Positions 32,486-40,757 of a stretch of DNA of 64,000 bases are shown here, one piece after another (within the stretch, counting starts at the first letter, position 1; the number at the start of each line of letters is the position of its first letter). Source of the stretch: Autumnicola musiva (GTDB lineage Bacteria > Bacteroidota > Bacteroidia > Flavobacteriales > Flavobacteriaceae); the NCBI RefSeq assembly GCF_031846585.1, contig NZ_JAVRHK010000008.1, positions 124,001 through 188,000 on the forward strand, in the 5' to 3' direction. The notes beneath the pieces were generated by a model. That model had not been told where the DNA came from. It saw only the letters and a list, made by a program, of their open reading frames with translations, and ran no database searches. The position numbers were made by a program, and so were the translations under genes.

Positions 32486-32875
32486 CTAAAATGAAGACTT
32501 TACTGCAATAGCACTTATTTCAACATTTACAAATTTTGGAAGATTGGCCACCTCTACAGTTTCTCTTGCAGGAGCAGTTTCTGTATCAAAATAAGTTCCG
32601 TAAACTTCATTTATTTTATTGAAGTTATTCATATCACTTATAAAAATTGATGTTTTAATGACGTTTTCAAAATTCATTCCTGCTTCAGCAAGTATAGCTT
32701 TTAAGTTTTCCATTACCAGCTTTGTCTCCGAGGCAAGATCATCAGTTTCAAGTTTTCCGGTTTCGGGATTAATAGCAATTTGTCCGGAAACAAAAAGCAT
32801 ATTCCCGCTTAAAACAGCCTGGTTATAAGGTCCTATTGGTGCAGGTGCATTATTGGTTTTAATTATTTTCTTCAT
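32486..32875 (-). CDS. ridA: RidA/YjgF-family enamine/imine deaminase
   Basis: 129 residues. NNAPAPIGPYNQAV at the N-terminus, LFVSGQIAINPETG, the middle helix LVMENLKAILAEAGM, and the C-terminal signature APARETVEVANLPKFVNVEI with the substrate-binding Arg. This is the full set of the archetypal RidA group that hydrolyses reactive 2-aminoacrylate. It stands between mgsA and LptD and is probably transcribed alone or as the tail of the LptD unit, 106 bp behind it in direction of reading. Confidence 0.93.
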   Translation of the reverse strand: MKKIIKTNNAPAPIGPYNQAVLSGNMLFVSGQIAINPETGKLETDDLASETKLVMENLKAILAEAGMNFENVIKTSIFISDMNNFNKINEVYGTYFDTETAPARETVEVANLPKFVNVEISAIAVKSSF

Positions 32876-32981
32876 GTTTTAAATTTTAAAATGATTGCCT
32901 TAAAATAACTTTTTTGGACCTCCTTAAAGTTGAGGTAAAGGTTTAGTCTATAAGCTCTAAAATTTTGTCCATTTTCCATTT

Positions 32982-35693
32982 TTACAGGCTTCTGTCCCTT
33001 GTTCGCCGCTTTTCATATTTGATATCGCTAAGAATGGAAGATTTTATACCAATAAAAAAGTTCCAGGATGCCCGCTGACTAAATGGAACCCAGCTAAAAT
33101 TAAGCCTCCAGCTGTTCAAATCACGGGCAAAGCGCAACTGGGTATATGTGAATCCCTGCTCTTTAATATCAAATCCGGAAGATGCTCCAATTGACCATTT
33201 TGGAGACAAATCTACATTTCCAGAGAACATGAGGGAATGTGAAGTAATTTCGCTCTGTCTTGAATTGTTATTGTAGGTCATAGTGTATGAAAGGCGCAAA
33301 TCCCAGGGGATTTTGTAATTATACCATTCGCTATTGGTTTCCCTCTCTTCGTCTCCTTCAAAGGGATCTTCTTCATCTTCATAAAAAGTACCATCTAAAT
33401 CGGTACCCTTTCCAAATAAATCATCCCGGCGGCCGCCGTTCCTATACGTGTCATTTTCAGTTTCATCTTCATTTTCAGTATCCTTTTCAAAATCTTTGCT
33501 CGAGAAAGAATATCCAAAACTCACATTGGCGTTGGTGAGGCGCAGCAAACTCCCGCCATTACTAATATTAAGCTGATCAATTCGGCGATTATTATTATCA
33601 AGTGCATAAATATCCAGCTGGCTCGCTAAGTTTATGGAGAGCTTATTATCTACAATGGGAATACTTCCCCGAAGGGCAATAGGGGAGAGCTTTAAGGAAT
33701 CTCCTGCCAGATTATAAGAAGTACTTGCACTAAAATTATTAAGTAGCGTTATTTTTTTAGGTTCGGTGGCTGTACTATCTTTATTCCGCACCTTTGCCTC
33801 CAGGGTATTACTGATGCTTAACCCAATGGAACTTGAAAATGTTCTTCCCGGGGCTCCGTATAAAGTTCCGTCAAAGCGTGAATAATCTACAAGATCTATT
33901 TGTGTGGGATCGGCAGGATCTACCTGTTCAAACTGATCGTAATACTGGTCAAAAGCAGGATTAATATTATAACTAATGGAGGGCCTCATGACATGCCTTA
34001 TAGCCTGAATTTTTTTATCTGATCCAAAACTTTTTAATCCGTATACGGTTGTCCCAATACTTGCATTAAAGTTATAGGTCCTGAAACTGTCAAAACCTTT
34101 GATGGTGTCCCTCAGGACACTATTGGTTTCTTCATCATAATAACGCTCAAAGGTTTCAAATACCCAGTTTTCCTCATAACTGGCACCGGTACTAACGCTT
34201 AGATATCTAAAAAGCTTGAAGTTAGTAGAGATGGGAATGGAATGCTGAGCACCGTAAACGGCGTCCTCAAACATCTGGGGTTTAAAGAAAAGCGAATCAT
34301 AGGTATTAATCCTGTTTTCAGCCCTTAAATTATACTGAAAATTGATATTTTCAATAATTCCTTCTTTTGCACCAACTTTAGGCTCAAAAGGATAAATTCT
34401 GGACATACTCGCAGTTAGGGTGGGGAGGGTAAGGTTTACAATTCCCGTATTGGTGTTCTGCGAATGTCTTGCTGCCAGATTTAAGGTTATCTGCGGTTCT
34501 CCCTGAAATGTTTTAGAATAGGAAACCGATGAGTTAAGGGTATTATTTAAAAAGTTACCCGTGTTAGCCTGGTTTATAGATTCCCGATAATAATCGCTAC
34601 TTCCCAGATTCACAGACGCACTAAACCTGGAAGAAGGGCTTGCTTTGGAATCCTGGCTGTGGGACCACCTTAAATTATAATTTGAACCTTCAGCAAAATC
34701 AGGAAAACCTCTCTCACTCTCCAGAAGCTTCTCGTACCTGAAGCTAACATTTCCCCGAAACCGGTAACGTTTTGCATAATTGCTCTCCAGGTTCATGGCG
34801 TAACTACCATTGGTGTAATAATCTCCAATAGCCAGAAGATCAGCATAATCGCTTATTGCAAAATAATATCCTCCATTCTGCAGGTAATAGCCCCGCTCAT
34901 TACTATCTCCAAAAGAAGGTATAATAAAGCCGGAAGTTTCTTCCTCAGTCATAGGGAAATAACCAAAAGGTAAACCGAGGGGGGTTGGTACATCTGCAAT
35001 GTACATATTCACCAAACCGGAAACAATTTTTTTGTCCGGCACAAATTTAATCTTACGCGCGTAGAAATAGTAGTCGGGGTTATCTACATCTTCGGAAGTA
35101 GTAAAACGAACGTTCTGCATAAAATAGACAGAATCGTTTTCTCTTTTGGTAACTTCTCCTTTTACGTTAAACTGGGCTTCCTGGGTACGGGAATTATATA
35201 TAAGCGCCCGTTCAGTATCAAAATTGAAGCGTATAGAGTCTGGCTCTACAACTTTAGGTCCTTGTTTAAAAACAGGTGCCTGAGTATAGGTGCCTGTAGA
35301 ATCTACAATTCCGTAAGCATAAACCTCATTTTTTTCATTATCTATTATAATACGACCTGCGTTAATTGTGAGATCTCCATAAATAACCTCTGCCTCATTA
35401 TAAAGATACATTCGGCTCTCTCTCTGGCTAAGGCGAAGATAATCGGTAGCTTTATATTGTACCTTATCTGTAAGTAATTGATTTCCCTGTGGCCTAATGG
35501 TATCACCCAGGATACTATCCTGCATACGTATAGTCTGGGCAAGGGGAATGCCTTCTCCTACCGAAACAACACTGTCACGTGCCGCTTCTATTTTCATGCC
35601 ACTTAAGGTGTCTATCTCTTGCGCCGTTATAAATGAAGGGAATGACAGTATAAAAATACAGCAAAAAAGTATATAAGGTATATTTGTTTGCAA
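32982..35693 (-). CDS. lptD: LPS-assembly protein LptD, Bacteroidetes type
   Basis: 903 residues with a signal peptide (about 1-24, PSFITAQE). The N-terminal OstA/LptA-like jellyroll has repeats such as MYLYNEAEVIYGDLTINAG and IIIDNEKNEVYAYG. From about 230 follows the large LptD beta-barrel (LGLPFGYFPMTEEETSGFIIPSFGD, a typical LptD motif). An acidic low-complexity loop (ENEDETENDTYR and YEDEEDPFEGDEERE) lies near 750-790. The barrel inserts LPS into the outer leaflet. The N-terminal cysteines of the proteobacterial protein are not seen, as expected for this phylum. Confidence 0.9.
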   Translation of the reverse strand: MQTNIPYILFCCIFILSFPSFITAQEIDTLSGMKIEAARDSVVSVGEGIPLAQTIRMQDSILGDTIRPQGNQLLTDKVQYKATDYLRLSQRESRMYLYNEAEVIYGDLTINAGRIIIDNEKNEVYAYGIVDSTGTYTQAPVFKQGPKVVEPDSIRFNFDTERALIYNSRTQEAQFNVKGEVTKRENDSVYFMQNVRFTTSEDVDNPDYYFYARKIKFVPDKKIVSGLVNMYIADVPTPLGLPFGYFPMTEEETSGFIIPSFGDSNERGYYLQNGGYYFAISDYADLLAIGDYYTNGSYAMNLESNYAKRYRFRGNVSFRYEKLLESERGFPDFAEGSNYNLRWSHSQDSKASPSSRFSASVNLGSSDYYRESINQANTGNFLNNTLNSSVSYSKTFQGEPQITLNLAARHSQNTNTGIVNLTLPTLTASMSRIYPFEPKVGAKEGIIENINFQYNLRAENRINTYDSLFFKPQMFEDAVYGAQHSIPISTNFKLFRYLSVSTGASYEENWVFETFERYYDEETNSVLRDTIKGFDSFRTYNFNASIGTTVYGLKSFGSDKKIQAIRHVMRPSISYNINPAFDQYYDQFEQVDPADPTQIDLVDYSRFDGTLYGAPGRTFSSSIGLSISNTLEAKVRNKDSTATEPKKITLLNNFSASTSYNLAGDSLKLSPIALRGSIPIVDNKLSINLASQLDIYALDNNNRRIDQLNISNGGSLLRLTNANVSFGYSFSSKDFEKDTENEDETENDTYRNGGRRDDLFGKGTDLDGTFYEDEEDPFEGDEERETNSEWYNYKIPWDLRLSYTMTYNNNSRQSEITSHSLMFSGNVDLSPKWSIGASSGFDIKEQGFTYTQLRFARDLNSWRLNFSWVPFSQRASWNFFIGIKSSILSDIKYEKRRTRDRSL

Positions 35694-35739
35694 TGCTTTA
35701 AGTACTATTTTTGTATAGAGTGGCTTGCTTTTTGCGATT

Positions 35740-35747
35740 CAAAATTA
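35740..35747 (-). promoter_or_regulatory. -7 box for lptD
   Basis: Minus-strand TAATTTTG (35747-35740) matches TAnnTTTG, 47 bp before the ATG at 35693. A second match on the plus strand, TATTTTTG at 35706-35713, is rather far from the amidase start (117 bp). Confidence 0.4.
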
Positions 35748-35829
35748 CATATATTTTTCCACCTGACTTTTGTGAAAGAGTGAAAAATAGTAATTAAAAT
35801 AATCACCCTGATTTTAGCGTTAACTGTTT

Positions 35830-36939
35830 ATGAGAACGAACCTAATTAAACTTTTCGTATTATTTTTTTGTGTTTTTACATTTGGGCTTGATGCTCTAGC
35901 CAATGAAGTGCCCGAAAAAGACCGCTTTGTAGTGGTGCTGGATGCCGGCCATGGCGGCAAGGATCCCGGAAATATGGGCAACGGGTATAAAGAGAAAAAT
36001 ATTGCCCTTAGTATTATTCTGAAAATTGGAAAAGAATTGAAAAAAAACGGGATAGAAGTGATTTATACACGCGAGAGCGATGTTTTTATTCCATTGCAGA
36101 AACGTACTCAAATTGCAAATGATGCGAGGGCAGATCTGTTTGTTTCGGTACATTGTAATTCCCATAGCTCACAAGCCAGCGGGACTGAAACTTTTGTTTT
36201 AGGACTTAGAAGAAGCGATGATAACCTTGAAATTGCCAAGCGTGAAAACTCTGTAATTTATCTGGAGGAAGATTATGAGGTTACCTATAACGGGTTTGAT
36301 CCGAATTCTCCCGAATCTTATATAGGCCTTGCTCTTATGCAGGAAGAATATTTAAACCAGAGTATTCTGCTGGCAGATTTTATTCAGAAGAAATTTACCC
36401 ATGAACTTAAACGAAAAAATCGTGGAGTGAAACAGGATGTATTTCTTGTACTTAGGGAGGCCGTAATGCCCAGTGTTCTTATTGAAACCGGTTTTCTTAC
36501 CAATAATGAAGAAGGAGCGTATCTTAATAGTAACAGGGGGCAGGATAAAATGGCACAGGCAATTTCCCAGGCTGTTATTAATTATAGTCAGAGTATAAAT
36601 CTTTCTACTCTGGAAAGTATTCCGGACACAGCAGGAAACATAGGGTCAACTACTGTAAATTCCAGTTTTTACGAGGGAATCACATTTAAGGTGCAACTAG
36701 CCGCCGGTTCTAGAAAACTTGAAACGAAACCTTATAATTTTAAAGGACTGCAAAATGTATCCCGTGCCAAAGAAGGGCCTTTGTATAAGTACTATCTAGG
36801 GGCTACTTCAGATTATCTTAAAATTCAGCAATTACATCAGACAGCCATAAAAAATGGATACTCATCAAGTTATATCGTAGCTTTTAGGGACGATAAAAAG
36901 ATTACAGTTAATGAGGCGTTAAAATCTAAGCTCAATTAG
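35830..36939 (+). CDS. N-acetylmuramoyl-L-alanine amidase (Amidase_3) with SPOR-like C-terminus
   Basis: 369 residues with a signal peptide (about 1-24). The Amidase_3 domain (about 32-255) contains VVLDAGHGGKDPGNMG (Zn His), YKEKNIAL (Zn Glu), FVSVHCNSH (Zn His) and SVLIETGFLTN (catalytic Glu). It cleaves the MurNAc-L-Ala bond during cell division. About 285-345 (FKVQLAAGSRKLE and YKYYLGATSDYLKIQQL) looks like a SPOR peptidoglycan-binding domain, which would target it to septal denuded glycan. It is divergent from lptD. Confidence 0.93.
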   Translation: MRTNLIKLFVLFFCVFTFGLDALANEVPEKDRFVVVLDAGHGGKDPGNMGNGYKEKNIALSIILKIGKELKKNGIEVIYTRESDVFIPLQKRTQIANDARADLFVSVHCNSHSSQASGTETFVLGLRRSDDNLEIAKRENSVIYLEEDYEVTYNGFDPNSPESYIGLALMQEEYLNQSILLADFIQKKFTHELKRKNRGVKQDVFLVLREAVMPSVLIETGFLTNNEEGAYLNSNRGQDKMAQAISQAVINYSQSINLSTLESIPDTAGNIGSTTVNSSFYEGITFKVQLAAGSRKLETKPYNFKGLQNVSRAKEGPLYKYYLGATSDYLKIQQLHQTAIKNGYSSSYIVAFRDDKKITVNEALKSKLN

Positions 36940-36962
36940 GTGTAGTTTCCTAATTTTATTTC

Positions 36963-36970
36963 TAAATTTG
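36963..36970 (+). promoter_or_regulatory. -7 box for the MCE/MlaD gene
   Basis: TAAATTTG matches TAnnTTTG and lies 23 bp before the TTG start at 36994. It shows that the MlaD gene can be transcribed independently of the amidase. Confidence 0.45.
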
Positions 36971-36993
36971 TACGGATCTTAAACTAATAGCTT

Positions 36994-37944
36994 TTGAAGT
37001 ATTCTAAAGAGGTAAAAACCGCCATACTGGCCATAATTGCTATACTCATTCTTATCTTTGGTTATAGTTTCCTCAAAGGCAAAAATCTCCTTGACGACAG
37101 CAGAATTTTTTACGCGGTGTATGATGATGTAGAAGGATTGTCCCCCTCGTCAGCTGTTACCATCAACGGTTTAAAGATAGGCCAGGTTTCCAGTATCACC
37201 TTTTTAAATAATACAGGTTTGCTGGTGGTGGAATTTACTGTGGATAATGATTTTCCATTTTCCAAATCCAGTGTTGCCAATATTTATGGTGGTAATATAA
37301 TAGGTGGTAAGTCACTTGCGATAGTTCCTAATTATGAAAAAGGGAATCTTGCCAAATCTGGAGATACACTCCGGGGAGAAATAGAAGAAGGTATTATGGA
37401 GTTGGTGAATGATAAACTTACGCCTCTTCAGGCCAAAGTGGAAAATGCAATTGTAAGTGCAGATTCCCTGCTTAATGCAATTAATAATGTATTAAATGAC
37501 AGTACCACAAATAATATTCAAAATACATTTCAAAATATAAATGAGACTTCAAGAGCCTTTAGCAGTACTGCACAGTCTTTGGAAGGAATAGTTCAGGGAA
37601 ATGCAGGTAAAATTGACCGCACTTTAACGAATCTGGATGAAATGTCTACCAATTTCAATCGCTTTTCTGATACACTGGCAAATGTTAACCTGAGCCAGAT
37701 GACTAACAATCTTGAAGATGTTATAGCAGATTTTGAAGGAATTTCAAGTAGCCTGGCAGATGGAGAGGGGACAGCCGGTAAGTTGATTAATGATGATGCT
37801 GTATATAATAACCTTGATCGTGCTACAAAACAATTGGAGGAATTACTTCAGGATATTAAACTTAACCCGAAGCGATATGTTCATTTTTCTGTATTCGGAA
37901 AAAGATCTAAGGGTTATACAGAGCCTGAAGACAGTTTAAGATAA
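36994..37944 (+). CDS. MCE/MlaD-domain lipid transport protein
   Basis: 316 residues from a TTG, as no ATG is available before the membrane span. One N-terminal span (about 6-24), an MCE domain (about 35-115, YDDVEGLSPSSAVTINGLKIG), then a long helical, probably coiled-coil tail with repeated NL/LDE patterns. MlaD homologues form hexameric rings that pass phospholipids between membranes. The usual ATPase and permease partners (MlaF, MlaE) are not adjacent. It is followed after 5 bp by the Fe-S/heme membrane protein. Confidence 0.91.
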   Translation: MKYSKEVKTAILAIIAILILIFGYSFLKGKNLLDDSRIFYAVYDDVEGLSPSSAVTINGLKIGQVSSITFLNNTGLLVVEFTVDNDFPFSKSSVANIYGGNIIGGKSLAIVPNYEKGNLAKSGDTLRGEIEEGIMELVNDKLTPLQAKVENAIVSADSLLNAINNVLNDSTTNNIQNTFQNINETSRAFSSTAQSLEGIVQGNAGKIDRTLTNLDEMSTNFNRFSDTLANVNLSQMTNNLEDVIADFEGISSSLADGEGTAGKLINDDAVYNNLDRATKQLEELLQDIKLNPKRYVHFSVFGKRSKGYTEPEDSLR

Positions 37945-37949
37945 CATTC

Positions 37950-39293
37950 ATGCAAATTATCTCTCAGATATTATTCCTGATAGCCCTTGTTGCAGGGATA
38001 GGTTTTTTTGTTAAAAACATCCGGCTCCTTCTCAGGAATATAAAGTTAGGTAAGGAAATCTACAGAAATGATAGGGCAGGAGAGCGCTTTTCCAAAATGG
38101 CGAGAGTGGCTTTTGGGCAAAGCAAAATGGTACGGAGACCAGTTTCCGGTATCCTGCATATAATTGTTTATCTGGGCTTTATTATTATTAATATCGAAGT
38201 TCTTGAAATTATTATAGACGGTGTTTTTGGAACACATCGTATCTTTTCTTTTATGGGAGGTTTTTATAACTTTCTTATTGCAGCTTTTGAAATTATAGCG
38301 CTCCTGGTATTGCTTGGGGTAATTATTTTCTGGACCAGAAGAAATTTAACTAATATCTATCGGTTTCTAGGTAGGGAGCTAAAGGGCTGGCCAAAAAATG
38401 ATGCCAACTACATTTTATATTTCGAGATGGTATTAATGCTGCTCTTTCTTTCCATGAACGCTGCAGATTATCAGTTACAGGTAAATGGCGTCACGCATTA
38501 TGCCAATGAAGCGGGAATTATGGGCTCCTTTCCGGTGAGTCAGTTTATGCTGCCACTTTTTGATGAATTAAGCAATAGTACCTTAATTATTATTGAAAGA
38601 ACAGCGTGGTGGCTGCACATTTTAGGAATTTTATTTTTTCTGAATTATTTATACTATTCCAAACACCTTCATATTTTACTTGCTTTTCCAAATGTTTATT
38701 TTTCAAAACTCAGGCCGAAGGGTGAATTTGATAATTTACAGTCGGTTACTGATGAAGTAAAATTAATGATGGATCCCGATGCGGATCCTTTTGCAGCACC
38801 TGCCGAAGGAGAAGAAACAGAAGAGCCCGAAAAATTTGGGGCATCAGATGTTATGGATCTTAACCAGGTTCAGCTTTTAAATGCCTATACCTGTACAGAA
38901 TGTGGAAGGTGCACAGCAGAGTGTCCTGCAAACCAAACCGGAAAAAAACTTTCTCCACGAAAAATTATGATGGATACCAGGGACCGTTTGGAGGAAGTGG
39001 GGGAAAACATTAGCAAAAACCGAGAATTTAAAGAAGACGGTAAACAATTGCTGGATGATTATATTCTTCGTGAAGAACTCTGGGCCTGTACTACCTGTAA
39101 TGCCTGTGTGGAAGCCTGCCCTGTGGGAATAGACCCTATGTCTATAATTATGGATATGAGGAGATATCTTGTAATGGAGCAAAGCGCAGCCCCTAATGAA
39201 CTGGCTATTTCTATGACCAATATTGAAAATAATGGTGCTCCCTGGCCTTACAACCAAATGGACAGATTAAACTGGGCCAAAGAAAATTCTTAA
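37950..39293 (+). CDS. HdrD/NarI-like membrane Fe-S oxidoreductase
   Basis: 447 residues. Five membrane spans (near 5-23, 65-90, 105-130, 152-170 and 215-250) contain histidines suited to heme b binding. They are followed by an acidic linker (about 275-300) and two 4Fe-4S motifs, CTECGRCTAECPAN and CTTCNACVEACPVGIDP. This is the electron-transfer subunit paired with the CCG protein downstream, 25 bp away. Similar pairs in Bacteroidota probably pass electrons from quinol or a soluble donor to an unknown acceptor. There is no methanogen-type chemistry implied. Confidence 0.9.
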   Translation: MQIISQILFLIALVAGIGFFVKNIRLLLRNIKLGKEIYRNDRAGERFSKMARVAFGQSKMVRRPVSGILHIIVYLGFIIINIEVLEIIIDGVFGTHRIFSFMGGFYNFLIAAFEIIALLVLLGVIIFWTRRNLTNIYRFLGRELKGWPKNDANYILYFEMVLMLLFLSMNAADYQLQVNGVTHYANEAGIMGSFPVSQFMLPLFDELSNSTLIIIERTAWWLHILGILFFLNYLYYSKHLHILLAFPNVYFSKLRPKGEFDNLQSVTDEVKLMMDPDADPFAAPAEGEETEEPEKFGASDVMDLNQVQLLNAYTCTECGRCTAECPANQTGKKLSPRKIMMDTRDRLEEVGENISKNREFKEDGKQLLDDYILREELWACTTCNACVEACPVGIDPMSIIMDMRRYLVMEQSAAPNELAISMTNIENNGAPWPYNQMDRLNWAKENS

Positions 39294-39318
39294 AATTTAA
39301 AAAAAGATTAACAGCGAT

Positions 39319-40110
39319 ATGGCAGAAGCATTAAAGGTTCCAACAATGGCCGAATACATGGCAGAAGGCAAAAAGCCTGAAGTTTTGTTCTGGGTGGGAT
39401 GTTCCGGAAGTTTTGACGACCGGGCGAAAAAAATCACCAAGGCTTTTGTAAAACTTTTGAACAGGGCGGGAGTGGATTTTGCAGTTTTAGGAACCGAGGA
39501 AAGCTGTACCGGAGATCCGGCCAAACGTGCCGGGAATGAATTTTTATTCCAGATGCAGGCTGTTACAAATATTGAAGTTTTGAATGGCTATGAGATTAAG
39601 AAAATAGTCACTGCATGCCCGCACTGCTTCAATACCATAAAAAACGAATATCCCGCACTTGGTGGAAATTATGAAGTAATGCACCACACCCAGTTTCTAA
39701 AGGCTCTACTTAATGAGGGCAGACTTAAAGTAGAAGGAGGTAAATTTAAGGGCAAAAGAATTACTTTTCATGATCCCTGTTATCTCGGGCGTGGTAATGG
39801 AGAATATGAGGCTCCACGGGATTTACTTCGTAAGCTGGAAGTGGAACTGGTTGAAATGCGAAATTGCAAGCGTAACGGATTATGTTGTGGTGCAGGCGGG
39901 GCCCAAATGTTTAAGGAACCCGAGCCTGGAACAAAAGACGTAAATATTAAACGTACTGAAGAGGCTATGGAAGTGAAACCAGATGTTGTTGCTGCAGGCT
40001 GTCCTTTTTGCAACACCATGCTAACCGATGGCGTTAAAAATAAAGAGAAAGAAGATAATATTGAGGTTATGGATGTTGCAGAGATGATTGCAAATGCTGA
40101 TGACCTCTAA
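39319..40110 (+). CDS. Heterodisulfide-reductase subunit B-like CCG-domain protein
   Basis: 263 residues with two cysteine-rich CCG domains. The first has FWVGCSGSFDDRAKK and later TACPHCFNTIKNEYP. The second has HDPCYLGRGN, the CCG motif CKRNGLCCGAGGAQMF, and AAGCPFCNTMLTDG. In HdrB such motifs hold a non-cubane Fe-S cluster. It forms a two-gene unit with the membrane Fe-S protein upstream. The physiological substrate is not known. Length and spacing are typical of LutA/HdrB-like proteins. Confidence 0.9.
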   Translation: MAEALKVPTMAEYMAEGKKPEVLFWVGCSGSFDDRAKKITKAFVKLLNRAGVDFAVLGTEESCTGDPAKRAGNEFLFQMQAVTNIEVLNGYEIKKIVTACPHCFNTIKNEYPALGGNYEVMHHTQFLKALLNEGRLKVEGGKFKGKRITFHDPCYLGRGNGEYEAPRDLLRKLEVELVEMRNCKRNGLCCGAGGAQMFKEPEPGTKDVNIKRTEEAMEVKPDVVAAGCPFCNTMLTDGVKNKEKEDNIEVMDVAEMIANADDL

Positions 40111-40217
40111 ACTTATTTTTTAAACATACCACCCCAAATCTTCTTAACAACTTCTATAATTCTATTTACATCTGGTAATTCAGCCTTTTTGTTCAAAAGT
40201 TAAATATCGGTACTATA

Positions 40218-40248
40218 TTTGAAGCTACAGCCTAAACAATTAGCTTTG
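40218..40248 (+). promoter_or_regulatory. Consensus Bacteroidetes promoter upstream of the 40272 gene
   Basis: TTTG (40218-40221), a 19-base spacer and TAGCTTTG (40241-40248) are an exact match to the phylum consensus, 23 bp before the ATG at 40272. The -33 box is itself part of a second TAnnTTTG (40214-40221). Confidence 0.7.
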
Positions 40249-40271
40249 TATAAATCTATTTTAACTTAACA

Positions 40272-40757
40272 ATGTTAGTACCTTTTAATACTTTACCTGA
40301 TAGCGCCCGGGTTTGGATATATCAATCCAACAGGCCTTTTACAGAAGAAGAGATTCAGGAAATCACCCCTACATTAGAAAATTTTATTCAGCAGTGGACT
40401 GCTCACGGTGCCGAACTTAAGGCTTCATTTGAAATAAAATACAGGCGTTTTATTATTTTAGGTTTGGATCAGCAAACTAATGCTGCTTCAGGTTGTTCTA
40501 TAGATGCTTCCGTACATTTTATCCAGCAACTTGAAAAACAATATGAGGTAGACCTTCTGGATAAAATGAATGTAACTTATAAGCAGGGTGAATTTATTGC
40601 ATATAAAAATCTTTCTGATTTCAGAAAAATGGCTAAAGAGAAGGCTGTTTCTTCTAAAACCATCGTATTTAATAATCTTGTAAACAATAAAGCCGAATAT
40701 CTTTCAGATTGGGAAGTCCCTGCATCTGAAAGCTGGCATAACCGATTTTTGAAATAA
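40272..40757 (+). CDS. Conserved flavobacterial protein of unknown function (often labelled ABC transporter ATPase)
   Basis: 161 residues. It resembles a widespread Flavobacteriia protein, starting MLVPFNTLPDSARVWIYQSNRPF, that databases often call an ABC transporter ATPase. No Walker A, signature or Walker B motif is present, so that name is not supported. The GCSIDASVHFIQQLEKQY segment is well shaped for a conserved active or binding site (Cys, Asp, His), which is inference. It has its own promoter and directly abuts the GH3 gene (stop at 40757, ATG at 40758). Confidence 0.85.
   Translation: MLVPFNTLPDSARVWIYQSNRPFTEEEIQEITPTLENFIQQWTAHGAELKASFEIKYRRFIILGLDQQTNAASGCSIDASVHFIQQLEKQYEVDLLDKMNVTYKQGEFIAYKNLSDFRKMAKEKAVSSKTIVFNNLVNNKAEYLSDWEVPASESWHNRFLK

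Noticed and set aside
40272..40757. ABC transporter ATPase as the name of this gene
   Set aside because: No Walker A, signature or Walker B motif is present, so the commonly used database name is not supported.
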